DNA of 47,448 nucleotides from Streptomyces beigongshangae (GTDB lineage: Bacteria; Actinomycetota; Actinomycetes; Streptomycetales; Streptomycetaceae). Position numbers and translations under genes: made by a program. This document shows positions 40,777 to 47,448 of the stretch, piece after piece. Below the pieces are notes generated by a model. The model worked only from the letters and a program-made list of their open reading frames with translations. It was not told the origin of the DNA and searched no databases. The stretch spans positions 1-47,448 of the forward strand of contig NZ_JAHKJW010000046.1 in the NCBI RefSeq assembly GCF_019710745.1, written 5' to 3'. How positions within the stretch are numbered: the stretch's first letter is position 1; each line of letters opens with the position of its first letter.

Positions 40777-41532
40777 ATGCCTGAGCAACCTCCCTATCTC
40801 CGCGTCGCCGACGAACTCCGGCGGCGGATCACGGAGCACGTATGGGAGCCCGGTGACCGTCTCCCCTCCCGCGCCCAGATCGGGCAGGAGTTCGGTGTGG
40901 GCGAGAACGTGGTCCGCCGGGCTCAGGAGTTGCTGATCTCCCAGGGAGTGCTGGAGGGCCGCGCCGGATCGGGCACCTACGTCGCCGAGCCTCAGCAGCG
41001 GGTGCGGGTCGTCCGGTCACCAGCGCGCGAGCAGTCCGACGGGTCGCCTTTCCGCGCGGACATGAGGGCCCTCGGCAAACTGGGCGACTGGGAGAGCCGG
41101 ACCGATGCGAAGGTGCTGGCGCCCGCGGACATCGCGGCACGGCTGGGCATCGCCGAGGGAGCCCTCTGCGTCCGGACCTCGTATGAGTTCCTCGCCGACA
41201 GCAGGCCAGTGCAGTTGTCAACGAGCTGGGAGCCGTACGACCTCACCGCGGGCACACTCGTTGTCCTCCCCGAGGGAGGGCCGCACGCCGGAGCAGGGGT
41301 CGTGAACCGCATGGCCGCCATCGGGATCACCGTCAGCCATGCGGTGGAGCAGTTGGAGCCCAGGCAGGTGACCGCCGAAGAGGCTTCGCTGCTCGGTGTT
41401 CCGAAGACCGCGCTCGTCACGCACATCCGGCGGACGTACTACAGCGACCAAGGCCGGCCCGTGGAGACCGCGGACATCGTGGTGCCCGCCGCCCACTGCG
41501 AGATCGTCTACGAGATTCCGATCAATCGTTAG
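40777..41532 (+). CDS. GntR-family regulator with UTRA domain
   Basis: 251 residues. The winged helix is at about 5-70 (YLRVADELRRRITEHVWEPG, LPSRAQIGQEFGVGENVVRR), and a UTRA effector domain at about 90-245 (SYEFLADSRPVQLSTSWEPY, HIRRTYYSDQGRPVETADIV). In Streptomyces integrative elements and plasmids, regulators of this type (KorSA-like) keep transfer and excision genes silent. Two CTAGT-N2-ACTAG repeats directly upstream suggest it represses itself and the divergent operon. The ATG follows the repeats by 4 bp without a clear ribosome binding site. Confidence 0.92.
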   Translation: MPEQPPYLRVADELRRRITEHVWEPGDRLPSRAQIGQEFGVGENVVRRAQELLISQGVLEGRAGSGTYVAEPQQRVRVVRSPAREQSDGSPFRADMRALGKLGDWESRTDAKVLAPADIAARLGIAEGALCVRTSYEFLADSRPVQLSTSWEPYDLTAGTLVVLPEGGPHAGAGVVNRMAAIGITVSHAVEQLEPRQVTAEEASLLGVPKTALVTHIRRTYYSDQGRPVETADIVVPAAHCEIVYEIPINR

Positions 41533-41580
41533 CGGCGCCGCGAGCAACTCAGCGAGGAGGCAAGCGCGCTCACCCCAGAG

Positions 41581-41610
41581 CGTGCCAGTTCCGTGCCACA
41601 TGCGTGCCAC
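41581..41610. promoter_or_regulatory. Right integrase arm-type sites
   Basis: CGTGCCAG (41581), CGTGCCAC (41592) and CGTGCCAC (41603) at exact 11-bp steps, one DNA turn, about 108 bp from the right core. They mirror the pair at 31610-31628. Confidence 0.65.
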
Positions 41611-41717
41611 ATCGTGCGGTCAGCCACGGTCAACGACGGTTCACCGGGGTCGAGAAGCCCGGATGACCTGGGCAGCCGTTACAGCGGAACTGACCTGGGC
41701 AGGTCCCGCCAGTGATC

Positions 41718-41771
41718 GCGCCGCCCTTACAAGGCGGATGTCGGCGGTTCGAAACCGTCCGCGCCCACCAG
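41718..41771 (+). repeat. Right attachment site (attR), 54-bp core
   Basis: Exact copy of 31473-31526 (3' part of tRNA-Val with CCA plus G), without the 5' tRNA part. This is the displaced chromosomal end of the tRNA gene. It is not a working tRNA. Confidence 0.9.
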
Positions 41772-41787
41772 TCCCAGGACACGACGA

Positions 41788-41827
41788 AGGCCCAGGTCAG
41801 CCGGTGCGGAACCGGCCGCCTGGGCCT
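41788..41827 (+). terminator. Original tRNA-Val terminator
   Basis: AGGCCCAGG pairs with CCTGGGCCT, then CGCTCTTTCCC. It is homologous to the hairpin at 31544-31581 and is now cut off from the tRNA promoter. Confidence 0.7.
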
Positions 41828-41942
41828 CGCTCTTTCCCGGGTGGGTCGGGAACGCCAGGGTGCGGACATCGGCCGCGCTCTTGGGAGCCTTGACCGTGAG
41901 GCCGCTTGTACGTGTTTCGGCGTACAGGTCTCCAGAGCGATG

Positions 41943-42104
41943 TCACAGCCCCGGAGAGCGGCCGGCCCGCCGAAACGGAGCGCTGCGGCGGCCTGGCGCC
42001 GGATCCGCGTCGGTCGAGGAGTCGGTGACATGGTCGCGCACCTCGGCGAGGAGCCACTCCACCAGCTCCGCAGTGGCGTGGTACTCGCTCCCGCCGTCAT
42101 GCAT
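41943..42104 (-). CDS. Possible small hypothetical protein
   Basis: 53 residues from ATG 42104 with GAGG 9 bases upstream. MHDGGSEYHATAELVEWLLA then EVRDHVTDSST could be a helical protein or a truncated remnant. The last third is Arg/Pro/Ala-rich like non-coding DNA. Confidence 0.25.
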   Translation of the reverse strand: MHDGGSEYHATAELVEWLLAEVRDHVTDSSTDADPAPGRRSAPFRRAGRSPGL

Positions 42105-42213
42105 CGTCTGCCTCACGCATAACCACTTGGCCCAGACGCACGCCTGGGGGCGTGCGCTCCCGAGCGGATGAGTAACCAAGTGCGCCGCTGACAATCGGCC
42201 AATCACACGAGTA

Positions 42214-42241
42214 GCGTCTCAATAGACAGTCGATGAGACGC
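42214..42241. promoter_or_regulatory. Inverted repeat upstream of GTPase module
   Basis: GCGTCTCA and TGAGACGC are perfect inverted copies 12 bp apart in an AT-richer stretch, 143 bp before the first gene of the module. Operator or promoter element candidate. Confidence 0.45.
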
Positions 42242-42383
42242 GAGCGCTGCCTCTTTAGATGGCCGGTGCGGGAAGAAGGAAAGCGTCACCGAGGGCTTAT
42301 GGCTCTCTCATCACTTTGAGCCGTACGTGGTCGACTCCGAACAGAGGCTGCCACAGAGGGCTCGGTGGCAGAAGGAAATTCCA

Positions 42384-42758
42384 GTGAACGGAAACAACCG
42401 CCGCCGAGCAACTGAGGGTGACCCGGGGCGGAGGCGCGGAGCCGACAACAGGCGCTCGGCGGGGCATCTGACGGAACGGGTGGCCCGGGAATTCTCCGAT
42501 GCGGCGGAGCGCGGTCTCGGCGGTGTCCCGATCGCCGGAGAGACTCAGCCGACGTACCAACAGTTCATCCTCACGGGGTTCGACGAGCTGATGGCGCAGG
42601 CCGATGTCGAAGCCAAACTACCCGTAGCGACAGGGCGGCTGGAACGCTTCACGGGCGAATTGGCCGGTGAGACGCGCCGTCGGAGTCTCGCCGAAGTCTC
42701 CTTGGCCTTGTTCACGACGATCAGGGACCGCACCTGTCCGCTGTGGCCGTTCTGCTGA
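42384..42758 (+). CDS. Hypothetical protein ending CPLWPFC
   Basis: 124 residues from GTG 42384 (GAAGGA ribosome binding site). The N-terminal 30 residues are Arg/Asn/Gly-rich, then helical segments (SAGHLTERVAREFSDAAERG, TYQQFILTGFDELMAQADVE, RRSLAEVSLALFTTIRD). It ends in TCPLWPFC, with the only two Cys bracketing an aromatic/proline core. This end is striking: a disulfide loop, metal site or processed peptide are possible, but no modification enzyme is next to it. The next gene follows after 19 bp, so they form an operon. No family recognised. Confidence 0.6.
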   Translation: MNGNNRRRATEGDPGRRRGADNRRSAGHLTERVAREFSDAAERGLGGVPIAGETQPTYQQFILTGFDELMAQADVEAKLPVATGRLERFTGELAGETRRRSLAEVSLALFTTIRDRTCPLWPFC

Positions 42759-42777
42759 ATGACGAGGGGCCGGCACA

Positions 42778-43140
42778 GTGGTGTCAGACGAAGTAGCGGA
42801 GCAGCGGCGAAATACAGCATTGGCTGCCGCGTCGGAGACGAGTAAGCACGTTCTCACCCTGACGACGGCGGTCATCACCATCACTGTCAGTCTGACCAAG
42901 GACCTCATCGGCGAGGCTGCGCCGTCCGCCCTTGTATGGCTCCGCCTGGCCTGGCTTTCCCACGCCGTCTCGGTCCTGGCAGGCGTGGCCACGCTCCTGG
43001 CCCTCGCCGGCACAGTTGACGAGGCGGACAGTACGAGATCGATCTACTCGACGAACATCCGACTGCCGGCCGCGGTGCAGATGACCTTCTTCGGCCTCGG
43101 CTTGGCGCTTGTTGTCGTCTTCGGCGTTCTGGCCGCCTAG
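42778..43140 (+). CDS. Three-helix small membrane protein
   Basis: 120 residues from GTG 42778 (GAGGGG ribosome binding site). A hydrophilic N-terminus (about 1-20) is followed by three hydrophobic segments: about 23-40 (LTLTTAVITITVSL), 52-77 (LVWLRLAWLSHAVSVLAGVA), and 97-120. It has no enzymatic motif. Small helix-rich membrane proteins beside a GTPase recall pore-forming or membrane-sensing partners in bacterial conflict systems, but that is inference. It is second in a transcript with the 124-residue gene; the GTPase follows 110 bp later. Confidence 0.65.
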   Translation: MVSDEVAEQRRNTALAAASETSKHVLTLTTAVITITVSLTKDLIGEAAPSALVWLRLAWLSHAVSVLAGVATLLALAGTVDEADSTRSIYSTNIRLPAAVQMTFFGLGLALVVVFGVLAA

Positions 43141-43250
43141 CACGTCACGCACACGCTCCACCGGACGGTCGTTCATCACTTGACCCGCCGAGCGCTTGGT
43201 TCAAGCAAGGTGAATCGACACCACTGACAAATCACTCAGGAAGGGCCCAC

Positions 43251-44369
43251 ATGAGTGCTGATGCTCATGGCCACGACAACGAAGCCTTCGACGTCGCAGC
43301 CGTTTTCCAGGAGGGACTCGCCCAAGCTGACCAGGAGGAAGCCATGCTCAACGTGATGCTGGCGGGCCGACCGGGGGCAGGCAAGAGTACCCTCGTCAAT
43401 GCCATCTTCGGGGAACGCATCGCACCGGTCGGGACTGGCGCACCGGTAACGCAGAAGATCAATGCCTACCGCCGCCCGCACCTTCCGGTGACCGTATACG
43501 ACACGCCCGGTTACGAGCTGGGCAAGAGTCCGAAGGAAGTGGCTGGATATTTCCTGAGTCAGATCAGGAAAGAAGTGACGACCCAGGGGTCGGAAATCCA
43601 CTTCGCCCTTTACTGCAGCCTGATCGCGAACAAGCGGGTCGAGCAGTTCGAGGCCGATCTCGTCAGGGCACTGGCCGGGGAAGTACACACAGCCTTCGTG
43701 TTGACCCAATGCCTCGACAAGGAGTCACAAGAGGTGATCGACCTGCGGGCTCACCTTGACTCCCGGAAACTTCCGATCGTGGAAAATCGACCTTTTCCGG
43801 TGCTGGCCGAGGAAAAGCTGCTCACTTTCTCCGGTCAAAGCATACTGGTCAAACAGTTCGGTCTCGAAGACCTGCTCAGGGCTTTGACACGGGTGCTGCC
43901 GGCAGCCCAGAAGCGTACCTTGGTGAGTCGGCAGCGAGTAAACCTGGAGTTAAAGGTCAAAGAAGCGAACGCCATCGTGGCGGAGACCGCCCTAAAAGCA
44001 TCCGCCATCGCCGCGGTACCCATTCCGCTCTACGACATCGGCCCGCTCAGCGCCCTGCAGGTCGCGATGTTCGCCCGCATCACCCGGGTCATGGGCTTCA
44101 GCATCGAGCCGAAGTCCTTGGCTGCCGCCTGTACGGCCGTCATTGGCGTGGGTACAGCGGCCAGGACGGCTTCGAGTCTTCTCAAACTGGCCCTCCCATT
44201 GGTGGGAAGCGTCGTAAACGCCACCGTTGCCGGATCGACGACCTACGCGATGGGGACTGCCTACGTCAAGGCATGCGAGGGGCTCTTGCGACTTCAGATC
44301 GCCGGGGTTCCCATTGATCAGGACGACATCATCGGAGCGCTTGTCAGGGAATGGAAGAAGGCTCGCTGA
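43251..44369 (+). CDS. GTPase with DUF697-like membrane-associating domain
   Basis: 372 residues (GGAAGGG ribosome binding site). Era-type GTPase: P-loop GRPGAGKST (39-47), G3 DTPG (84-87), and an unusual G4 TQCLD (152-156) in place of NKxD. Residues about 245-345 are hydrophobic: SAIAAVPIPLYDIGPLSALQ, then AACTAVIGVGTAARTAS and LPLVGSVVNATVAGSTTYAM, resembling DUF697 domains in YcjF-like GTPases that bind membranes. The rest is helical. DUF697 GTPases occur in predicted bacterial conflict and stress loci. Here it sits between att-like repeats next to small membrane proteins. G+C is lower than in the chromosome. Confidence 0.8.
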   Translation: MSADAHGHDNEAFDVAAVFQEGLAQADQEEAMLNVMLAGRPGAGKSTLVNAIFGERIAPVGTGAPVTQKINAYRRPHLPVTVYDTPGYELGKSPKEVAGYFLSQIRKEVTTQGSEIHFALYCSLIANKRVEQFEADLVRALAGEVHTAFVLTQCLDKESQEVIDLRAHLDSRKLPIVENRPFPVLAEEKLLTFSGQSILVKQFGLEDLLRALTRVLPAAQKRTLVSRQRVNLELKVKEANAIVAETALKASAIAAVPIPLYDIGPLSALQVAMFARITRVMGFSIEPKSLAAACTAVIGVGTAARTASSLLKLALPLVGSVVNATVAGSTTYAMGTAYVKACEGLLRLQIAGVPIDQDDIIGALVREWKKAR

Positions 44370-44410
44370 CGTCTGCTCCATCAGTGCCGCCCGGCAGCCA
44401 GCGCGGCGGG

Positions 44411-44488
44411 ACCGACCCGCGCCGTACCTGCCGAAGGCCGTGTCATCTTCGCGAGGTGGATGCCGACGGTTCGAAACCGTCCGCGCCA
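44411..44488 (+). repeat. Degenerate tRNA-Val 3'-end repeat (copy 3)
   Basis: GGTGGATGCCGACGGTTCGA, then AACCGTCCGCGCCA (44455-44488), matches the tRNA-Val 3' half with few changes, with 21 bases exact around the T arm. The left part (ACCGACCCGCGCCGT, 44411) is shared with the next copy at 45002. It looks like an old attachment site. Confidence 0.7.
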
Positions 44489-44558
44489 GGGGACACCGGA
44501 CGCCGCAGTCTGATAGGCAGGGCCCAGTCGTGTACGCCCGACGCGGAAGGCTCGACGG

Positions 44559-44948
44559 ATGGACGACAAGTTGTTCGCCGCCCTCGTTGCGGCGGCAGCC
44601 GCACTGCTCACGGGGCTCCTCTCGTACCTGGCAGCAAAACTCAAAATACAAGCGGACCTGTCATCGCAGACCAAAGAGATCGAGGCGGCCTTGAAGCTTC
44701 AGGAAGAGAGGTTACGGACCGAGCTCCGTACGGAATTCATGGCCGAGGAAGCCATCCGTGAACTGCTGCTCAGCGCGCAGCCCAAGCGGTCGTTCGAGGT
44801 GATCGAGCGCAGAGTGGGCGGATTCGACGGCGACGAACTCCGGCAATTACTGGTGCGAGCCGGAGCGGTGCGCTTCTACGGGCGGAACGACAAAGAGCTG
44901 TGGGGACTTCGCGAGCGTAACGAACTCGACCTGGAGGGGGACGGGTGA
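44559..44948 (+). CDS. Membrane-anchored coiled-coil protein
   Basis: 129 residues from ATG 44559 (GGAAGG ribosome binding site). One membrane helix (about 5-24, LFAALVAAAAALLTGLLSYL), a coiled coil (about 28-62, KEIEAALKLQEERLRTELRT), then a small soluble end with RSFEVIERRVGGFDGDELRQ and FYGRNDKELWGL that may be a winged-helix-like fold. The gene stands alone between two tRNA-3'-end-like repeats, so it may have arrived as its own insertion. Function unknown; membrane sensor or effector is a guess. Confidence 0.65.
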   Translation: MDDKLFAALVAAAAALLTGLLSYLAAKLKIQADLSSQTKEIEAALKLQEERLRTELRTEFMAEEAIRELLLSAQPKRSFEVIERRVGGFDGDELRQLLVRAGAVRFYGRNDKELWGLRERNELDLEGDG

Positions 44949-45001
44949 CCGCGCCCGTCCCTGCCGCGGGTTCGGGCCCGCGCGGCCGAGCACCAGGCAG
45001 A

Positions 45002-45112
45002 ACCGACCCGCGCCGTCCCCGCCAGCGGTCGTACCGGAGTTCCGAGGTGGATGAGGGGGATGAGGTGGATGAGGTGGATGCCGACGGTCCGCCGAAACCG
45101 TCCGCGTCCACC
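45002..45112 (+). repeat. Degenerate tRNA-Val 3'-end repeat (copy 4)
   Basis: It shares ACCGACCCGCGCCGT at its start with the copy at 44411 and carries a degraded T-arm segment (GCCGACGGTCCGCCGAAACC, then GTCCGCGTCCACC). A 9-bp unit GAGGTGGAT is repeated four times inside (45044-45079), which is why it is longer. Confidence 0.6.
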
Positions 45113-45133
45113 GGGAGCGGCGTACCGGTGAGG

Positions 45134-45164
45134 GAGGAGGTCCCAGAACTGGCAGGACCTCCTC
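45134..45164 (+). terminator. Strong hairpin before DUF4383 gene
   Basis: GAGGAGGTCC pairs perfectly with GGACCTCCTC over an 11-nt loop. It could terminate transcription from the accessory region or act as an attenuator in the DUF4383 leader. Confidence 0.55.
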
Positions 45165-45222
45165 GCCCGGCGGATGCTGAGGGTGCGGACGCCCTTCGCC
45201 CGTACCACCCGAGGAGGCGGAC

Positions 45223-45936
<714 letters not shown>

Positions 45937-45945
45937 TCTGGGCGC

Positions 45946-46173
45946 ATGCCTCGCTATGAATACCGCTGCCGTACCTGCGGCGACACCTTCGAGAAGAGCC
46001 GTCCGATGGCCGAGTCGGCCGCGCCCGCGGCCTGCCCGGCCGGTCACGACGACACGGTGAAGCTGCTGTCGACGGTGGCGGTCGGCGGTTCCGCCTCGGC
46101 CCCCGCGCCCGGCGCGGGCGCCGGTGGTGGAGGGGGCGGGGGCGGCTGCTGCGGCGGGGGTTGCTGCGGCTGA
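45946..46173 (+). CDS. FmdB-type zinc-ribbon protein
   Basis: 75 residues. The N-terminal MPRYEYRCRTCGDTFEKSRP is the FmdB/CxxC zinc-ribbon start (Cys8, Cys11), completed by Cys30 and the following His as possible ligands. The end is Gly-rich with GGGGGGCCGGGCCG, common in Streptomyces members. It may bind metal or nucleic acid; no function is established. It follows DUF4383 by 9 bp. Confidence 0.88.
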   Translation: MPRYEYRCRTCGDTFEKSRPMAESAAPAACPAGHDDTVKLLSTVAVGGSASAPAPGAGAGGGGGGGGCCGGGCCG

Positions 46174-46260
46174 CGCCGGTCCCGGCGCCGCGTCGCCACC
46201 GCGTTCGCGCCGTGTCCGCCCCGGCGCCGCGTCGCCTTCGCACCGCGTTCGTACCCCGGT

Positions 46261-46281
46261 CGGGGAGCGTCACGCTCCCCG
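46261..46281 (+). terminator. Terminator after zinc-ribbon gene
   Basis: CGGGGAGCG pairs perfectly with CGCTCCCCG over a 3-nt loop, 87 bp after the stop and 55 bp before the next start. Confidence 0.65.
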
Positions 46282-46335
46282 GTCCCGGTCTCCGCTTCAG
46301 TCTGGCTTCAGGTTCGGTTCTCTAGCGTCGGGTGT

Positions 46336-47103
46336 GTGACCGACAGCAGCGCACCCCAGTGGATCAACGGCCTCATGGACACGCTCGGAGCTCCGGGCGC
46401 GGGCATCGCCATTGCCCTGGAGAACCTCTTCCCGCCCCTGCCGAGCGAGGTGATCCTGCCGCTCGCGGGGTTCGCGGCGAGCACCGGGCAGATGAACCTG
46501 TACGCCGCGCTGCTGTGGACGACGGCCGGTTCCGTCATCGGCGCGCTCGCGCTGTACGGCGTGGGGGCGCTGCTCGGCCGCGACCGCACGGTGGCCATCG
46601 CGGAACGTCTGCCGCTGGTCAAGGTGTCGGACATCGAGAAGACCGAGGCATGGTTCTCCCGGCACGGCACCAAGGCCGTGTTCTTCGGGCGGATGATCCC
46701 GATCTTCCGCAGTCTGATCTCGGTGCCGGCGGGTGTCGAGCGGATGCCGCTGCCCGTCTTCCTCGGCCTGACCACGCTCGGCAGCGCGATCTGGAACACC
46801 GTCTTCGTCCTCGCCGGCTATCTGCTCGGCGACAACTGGACCGTCGTCACCGGCTATGTGACGACCTACTCGAAGGTGGTCCTGGGCGCCGCGGCCCTCG
46901 CGGTGCTGGTCTTCGCGGGCCTGCGACTGTCCAGGCGGGGGCGCGGGAGCCGGCGGGGCGGAGAAAAGCCCGGCACCCGCGGCACCACCGGCACGACCGA
47001 GAGGGCCACGGCGAGCAGGACGCCTGAGCCCGACGGGACGCCTGAGCCCACCGGCGCCGGCCGCAGCGGCGGTGGCGACGGCCGGCGTACTCGCCGCGGC
47101 TGA
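46336..47103 (+). CDS. DedA-family membrane protein
   Basis: 255 residues from GTG 46336. Classical DedA: ENLFPPLPSEVILPLAGF (about 34-51), GALALYGVGALLGRD, and GRMIPIFRSLISVPAGVERM (about 118-137) with the key Arg residues, then helices to about 200. It is closer to the standard family (Glu in the first motif) than the DedA at 27043. Probably moves a lipid carrier or phospholipid across the membrane. The C-terminus (about 205-255) is a charged Arg/Gly/Thr tail. It is convergent with the HAD gene. Confidence 0.9.
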   Translation: MTDSSAPQWINGLMDTLGAPGAGIAIALENLFPPLPSEVILPLAGFAASTGQMNLYAALLWTTAGSVIGALALYGVGALLGRDRTVAIAERLPLVKVSDIEKTEAWFSRHGTKAVFFGRMIPIFRSLISVPAGVERMPLPVFLGLTTLGSAIWNTVFVLAGYLLGDNWTVVTGYVTTYSKVVLGAAALAVLVFAGLRLSRRGRGSRRGGEKPGTRGTTGTTERATASRTPEPDGTPEPTGAGRSGGGDGRRTRRG

Positions 47104-47192
47104 TCCGGCCGGTCTCACTTCCCCGGCCCGGTCCGGCTGCGCCTCCCCAAGCTTCCCGGCCTCCCCACACCCTGCGCGGCGCGCGGCTGCGG

Positions 47193-47448
47193 CTACCGGG
47201 CCCCGCTCAGGAACTCCCGCAGGATCCGCTCCCCCGCGACCACGCCCCGCTCGGAGAGCGGCGTGATCCCCCGCGCCGTCCATCCCGCCTCGGCCAGTTC
47301 GCCGTGGCCGGGGCGCCAGCCGCGGTCCGCGGCCAGCAGCAGGTCGGCATCCAGGAGGGAGTCGCCGGCCGCGAGCGTGCGGGGCGCCCCCGTGCGGCGG
47401 GCGACCTCCCTCATGGCGGCGCTCTTGGTGAGCGGCTTCGGCACGGCG
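47193..47448 (-). CDS. HAD-family hydrolase, 5' part outside window
   Basis: The frame runs off the right edge; 84 C-terminal residues are seen. KPLTKSAAMREVARRTGAPR supplies the HAD Lys region, and LAAGDSLLDADLLLAADRGW contains the GDSxxDxxLL metal-binding motif IV, as in Cof/sucrose-phosphatase-like enzymes. The end PLSERGVVAGERILREFLSG is typical of Streptomyces relatives. A cytoplasmic phosphatase; substrate unknown. GTG 47444 is an internal codon, not a convincing start. Confidence 0.8.
   Translation of the reverse strand, partial: AVPKPLTKSAAMREVARRTGAPRTLAAGDSLLDADLLLAADRGWRPGHGELAEAGWTARGITPLSERGVVAGERILREFLSGAR

Larger units (their letters stand above)
31473..41771. mobile_element. 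Integrated element at tRNA-Val carrying type I R-M
   Basis: A 10.3-kb element bounded by 54-bp direct repeats of the tRNA-Val 3' part. Inside each end are CGTGCCAC/G repeats at 11-bp spacing (31610-31628; 41581-41610), which resemble integrase arm-type sites. Cargo: an IS3-family element, hsdM-hsdS-hsdR, four small genes of actinomycete integrative-element type and a GntR/UTRA regulator. Lower G+C in the hsd genes than in the flanks supports transfer. No complete integrase, excisionase, replication or tra gene is seen, so it is probably immobile unless helped in trans. Confidence 0.88.
41772..42383. other. 612-bp region with little coding sign
   Basis: It begins with the old tRNA terminator (41788-41827). 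A possible 53-codon gene on the minus strand (41943-42104) and an inverted repeat (42214-42241) are the only structures. The remainder shows no supportable gene. Confidence 0.45.

Noticed and set aside
41718..41770. Second tRNA-Val gene
   Set aside because: It lacks the acceptor 5' strand and complete D arm, so it is the att copy, not a tRNA.
42384..42758. Lanthipeptide or lasso peptide cluster
   Set aside because: No LanM, LanB/C, lasso cyclase or peptidase gene is nearby; only the Cys-bracketed tail suggests a peptide.
44455..44488. tRNA pseudogene by itself
   Set aside because: Its left flank is repeated at 45002, so a former attachment site explains it better than random tRNA decay.

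Overview
The window is high-GC actinomycete chromosome, almost certainly Streptomyces. The evidence is extreme G/C at third codon positions, many GTG starts behind GGAGG-type ribosome binding sites, and typical Streptomyces families (DUF1992, DUF2277, DUF4383, FmdB-type zinc ribbon, DedA, a GT87-PAP2 fusion, small genes typical of integrative elements).

Layout. 1-1.7 kb: two Gly-rich wall-type genes, the second broken, with a 39-residue hydrophobic peptide gene between them. 1.7-5.6 kb: MerR regulator divergent from a short-chain dehydrogenase, cupin, MGT-type glycosyltransferase, nucleotidyltransferase. 5.6-8.4 kb: a FadA5-like thiolase divergent from a CYP125-like P450 around a KstR-type operator, which looks like a steroid side-chain module. 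8.5-31.4 kb: core-like genes including large membrane glycosyltransferases, an O-methyltransferase with its operator, FHA protein, paralogous small exported proteins, an MFS exporter with a winged-helix-like tail, zinc-ribbon/peptidoglycan-binding protein, HAD phosphatase, secreted HNH nuclease, PhoD phosphatase, FAD/NAD(P)-binding protein, DoxX, DedA, coiled-coil protein and DUF4097 lipoprotein.

31.45-45.1 kb is accessory DNA downstream of tRNA-Val(UAC). A 54-bp exact copy of the tRNA 3' part lies at 31473-31526 and again at 41718-41771. Each copy is accompanied on the inside by CGTGCCAC/G repeats at 11-bp spacing, as expected for integrase arm sites. The 10.3-kb element between them carries an IS3-family insertion, a complete type I restriction-modification operon (hsdM-hsdS-hsdR), four small overlapping genes of integrative-element type and a divergent GntR/UTRA regulator with a double operator. 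No intact integrase is present; a 28-codon gene tail cut by the IS may be what is left of it. Beyond 41.77 kb lies a second module: a 124-residue protein ending in CPLWPFC, a three-helix membrane protein and a DUF697-type GTPase. A third holds a membrane-anchored coiled-coil protein. These are bounded by two further degenerate tRNA-3'-end-like repeats (44411-44488, 45002-45112), which suggests repeated insertion at the same tRNA.

45.2-47.4 kb returns to ordinary chromosome: DUF4383, zinc ribbon, a second DedA and a HAD hydrolase cut by the window edge.

The best candidate for something undescribed is the GTPase/membrane-protein module in the tRNA-Val hotspot beside the restriction system. Its function is inference only. 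All family calls were made by reading the sequence; no database search was run.
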